Of a DNA stretch of 7,497 nucleotides, positions 7,208 through 7,497 are shown in pieces; within the stretch, counting starts at the first letter, position 1, and each line of letters opens with the position of its first letter. The translations under genes were made by a program, and so were the position numbers. The stretch is from Candidatus Poribacteria bacterium (GTDB taxonomy: Bacteria; Poribacteria; WGA-4E; B28-G17), in assembly GCA_003645735.1 (NCBI GenBank), contig QNBQ01000060.1, positions 1 through 7,497 on the forward strand, written 5' to 3'. Under the pieces are notes generated by a model. The model did not search any database and was not told the origin of the DNA. It worked only from the letters and a program-made list of their open reading frames with translations.

Positions 7208-7222
7208 AATCCGCGTCGCAAT

Positions 7223-7250
7223 CCCCTATAGAACGGGTCTCATTTGTCAC
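7223..7250 (+). repeat. 28-bp direct repeat, copy 2
   Basis: This is the second copy of the 7150-7177 sequence, with the same orientation and one substitution (A7232). The core GGGTCTCA occurs once more, inverted, as TGAGACCC at 7391-7398, but similarity there stops at 8 bases. Confidence 0.9.
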
Positions 7251-7265
7251 AGCCCCCTCCGGAAC

Positions 7266-7282
7266 GCCCATGAATACTGGGC
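7266..7282. repeat. Small hairpin
   Basis: GCCCA (7266-7270) pairs with TGGGC (7278-7282) around a 7-nt loop. It is short and could arise by chance; it is listed because it lies between the two repeat systems. Confidence 0.35.
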
Positions 7283-7305
7283 TGAAAACCCCTAAAGTGC
7301 TAACC

Positions 7306-7320
7306 TCCCCTCAGAGGGGG
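7306..7320. repeat. C/G hairpin after the first 12-mer
   Basis: TCCCCT (7306-7311) pairs with AGGGGG (7315-7320), including one T-G wobble, around a CAG loop. A comparable C/G stem follows the other forward copy of the 12-mer, so the 12-mer plus C/G stem looks like a repeated unit. Confidence 0.5.
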
Positions 7321-7329
7321 ATCAAAATG

Positions 7330-7351
7330 GTTTGTAATGCAAACTATTTTT
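7330..7351 (+). terminator. Weak stem followed by a T tract, possible terminator
   Basis: GTTTG (7330-7334) pairs with CAAAC (7340-7344) around TAATG and is followed by TATTTTT. The stem is short and AT-rich and no gene ends just upstream on the plus strand, so this is only a possibility. Confidence 0.2.
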
Positions 7352-7411
7352 CGAGTTGTCAAAGATCGAAAATCCAAATTTCATGCGGGTTGAGACCCAT
7401 CCGACCCCTCG

Positions 7412-7454
7412 GTGCTAACCTCCCCCCTTTTTCGGGGGTTTCGGAGGTTAGCAC
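7412..7454. repeat. Long hairpin built from inverted 12-mers
   Basis: GTGCTAACCTCC (7412-7423) and GGAGGTTAGCAC (7443-7454) form a perfect 12-bp stem. Within it CCCC (7424-7427) pairs with GGGG around TTTTTC, leaving a TTTC bulge at 7439-7442. This is the strongest secondary structure in the window. The outer arm of the 166-bp element competes for the same right-hand arm. Confidence 0.8.
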
Positions 7455-7458
7455 TTTA

Positions 7459-7487
7459 AGCTTAACACAGGTTAAGGGAAATGTCAA
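7459..7487 (-). promoter_or_regulatory. Candidate minus-strand promoter facing the 166-bp element
   Basis: On the minus strand a perfect TTGACA (complement of 7482-7487) is followed after 17 bp by TAAGCT (complement of 7459-7464, 3 of 6 to TATAAT), preceded by TGT as an extended -10. The start would fall near 7452-7454, so the transcript would open directly with the hairpin arm GUGCUAACC. The weak -10 limits confidence. Confidence 0.4.
7461..7476. repeat. 6-bp inverted repeat inside the candidate promoter
   Basis: CTTAAC (7461-7466) pairs with GTTAAG (7471-7476) around ACAG. It lies between the -35 and -10 boxes of the minus-strand promoter candidate and overlaps the latter, so it could be an operator half-site pair or may be coincidental. 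Confidence 0.35.
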
Positions 7488-7497
7488 GGCGTTCGCG

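Larger units (their letters stand above)
7293..7458. repeat. 166-bp element bounded by 16-bp perfect inverted repeats
   Basis: TAAAGTGCTAACCTCC at 7293-7308 is the exact reverse complement of 7443-7458. The interior has no credible gene and is more AT-rich than the neighbouring coding DNA. A further direct copy of the 12-base core GTGCTAACCTCC lies at 7412-7423, so the core occurs three times (7297-7308 and 7412-7423 forward, 7443-7454 reverse). The size and terminal inverted repeats recall a MITE-like non-autonomous element. No target-site duplication is visible at the edges (CCCC on the left, AGCT on the right), so that identity stays tentative. Confidence 0.6.

Noticed and set aside
7150..7250. 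Possible mini CRISPR array from the two 28-bp repeats.
   Set aside because: There are only two repeats, the single 45-nt spacer contains a perfect hairpin, and no cas genes are in the window.
7356..7384. Plus-strand promoter TTGTCA with 17-bp spacing to TTTCAT.
   Set aside because: The -10 is poor, there is no credible gene downstream, and AT-rich DNA yields such matches by chance.
7270..7497. A plus-strand frame open from ATG 7270 to the window end (76 codons).
   Set aside because: It has no Shine-Dalgarno site, runs straight through the inverted repeats and hairpins, and its translation shows no recognisable protein character or the codon bias of the neighbours. It could continue past the window, so it is not fully excluded.

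Overview
The window comes from a GC-rich bacterial chromosome with long, tightly packed genes. Arginine is written mostly as AGG and isoleucine very often as ATA. Shine-Dalgarno sites are strong and most starts are GTG. A large right-handed beta-helix protein and a DUF6785/DUF6784-type polytopic membrane protein lie close together, and the tryptophanyl-tRNA synthetase is of the iron-sulfur type. This fits an uncultured environmental lineage such as Candidatus Poribacteria or a neighbouring Planctomycetes/FCB-like group, possibly anaerobic or thermophilic. The taxonomic guess is an inference from gene content and codon use and is not proven here.

Layout: (1) 1-1716, + strand: the 3' part of a beta-helix protein gene, probably carbohydrate-active, whose 5' end lies outside the window. 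It is followed by two GC-rich hairpins, the second resembling a weak terminator. (2) 1717-1916: a gap of about 200 bp ending in a likely extended -10 promoter. (3) 1917-5151, + strand: a compact four-gene run, M50 site-2 protease, trpS, scpA and dapF, with 2-14 nt between genes. It reads as a housekeeping operon. scpB, a frequent neighbour of scpA, is not next to it; dapF occupies that place. (4) 5148-7031, - strand: a 627-residue polytopic membrane protein of the DUF6785/DUF6784 type, converging on dapF so that the two stop codons overlap by 4 bp. It has its own convincing SD and promoter. (5) 7045-7497: about 450 bp of non-coding, comparatively AT-rich DNA full of repeats. It holds a 28-bp direct repeat pair flanking a perfect 9-bp-stem hairpin, and a 166-bp element bounded by 16-bp perfect inverted repeats. 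A 12-mer, GTGCTAACCTCC, occurs three times in that element. A TTGACA-containing minus-strand promoter lies just outside it.

How the genes work together: the plus-strand operon combines membrane proteolysis, tryptophan-tRNA charging, chromosome condensation and lysine/diaminopimelate synthesis, with no single pathway linking them. The flanking beta-helix and DUF6785 genes belong to expanded accessory families of uncharacterised role. The part least explained by known features is the repeat-rich region upstream of the DUF6785 gene. It could be a remnant non-autonomous mobile element, a structured leader RNA, or both.
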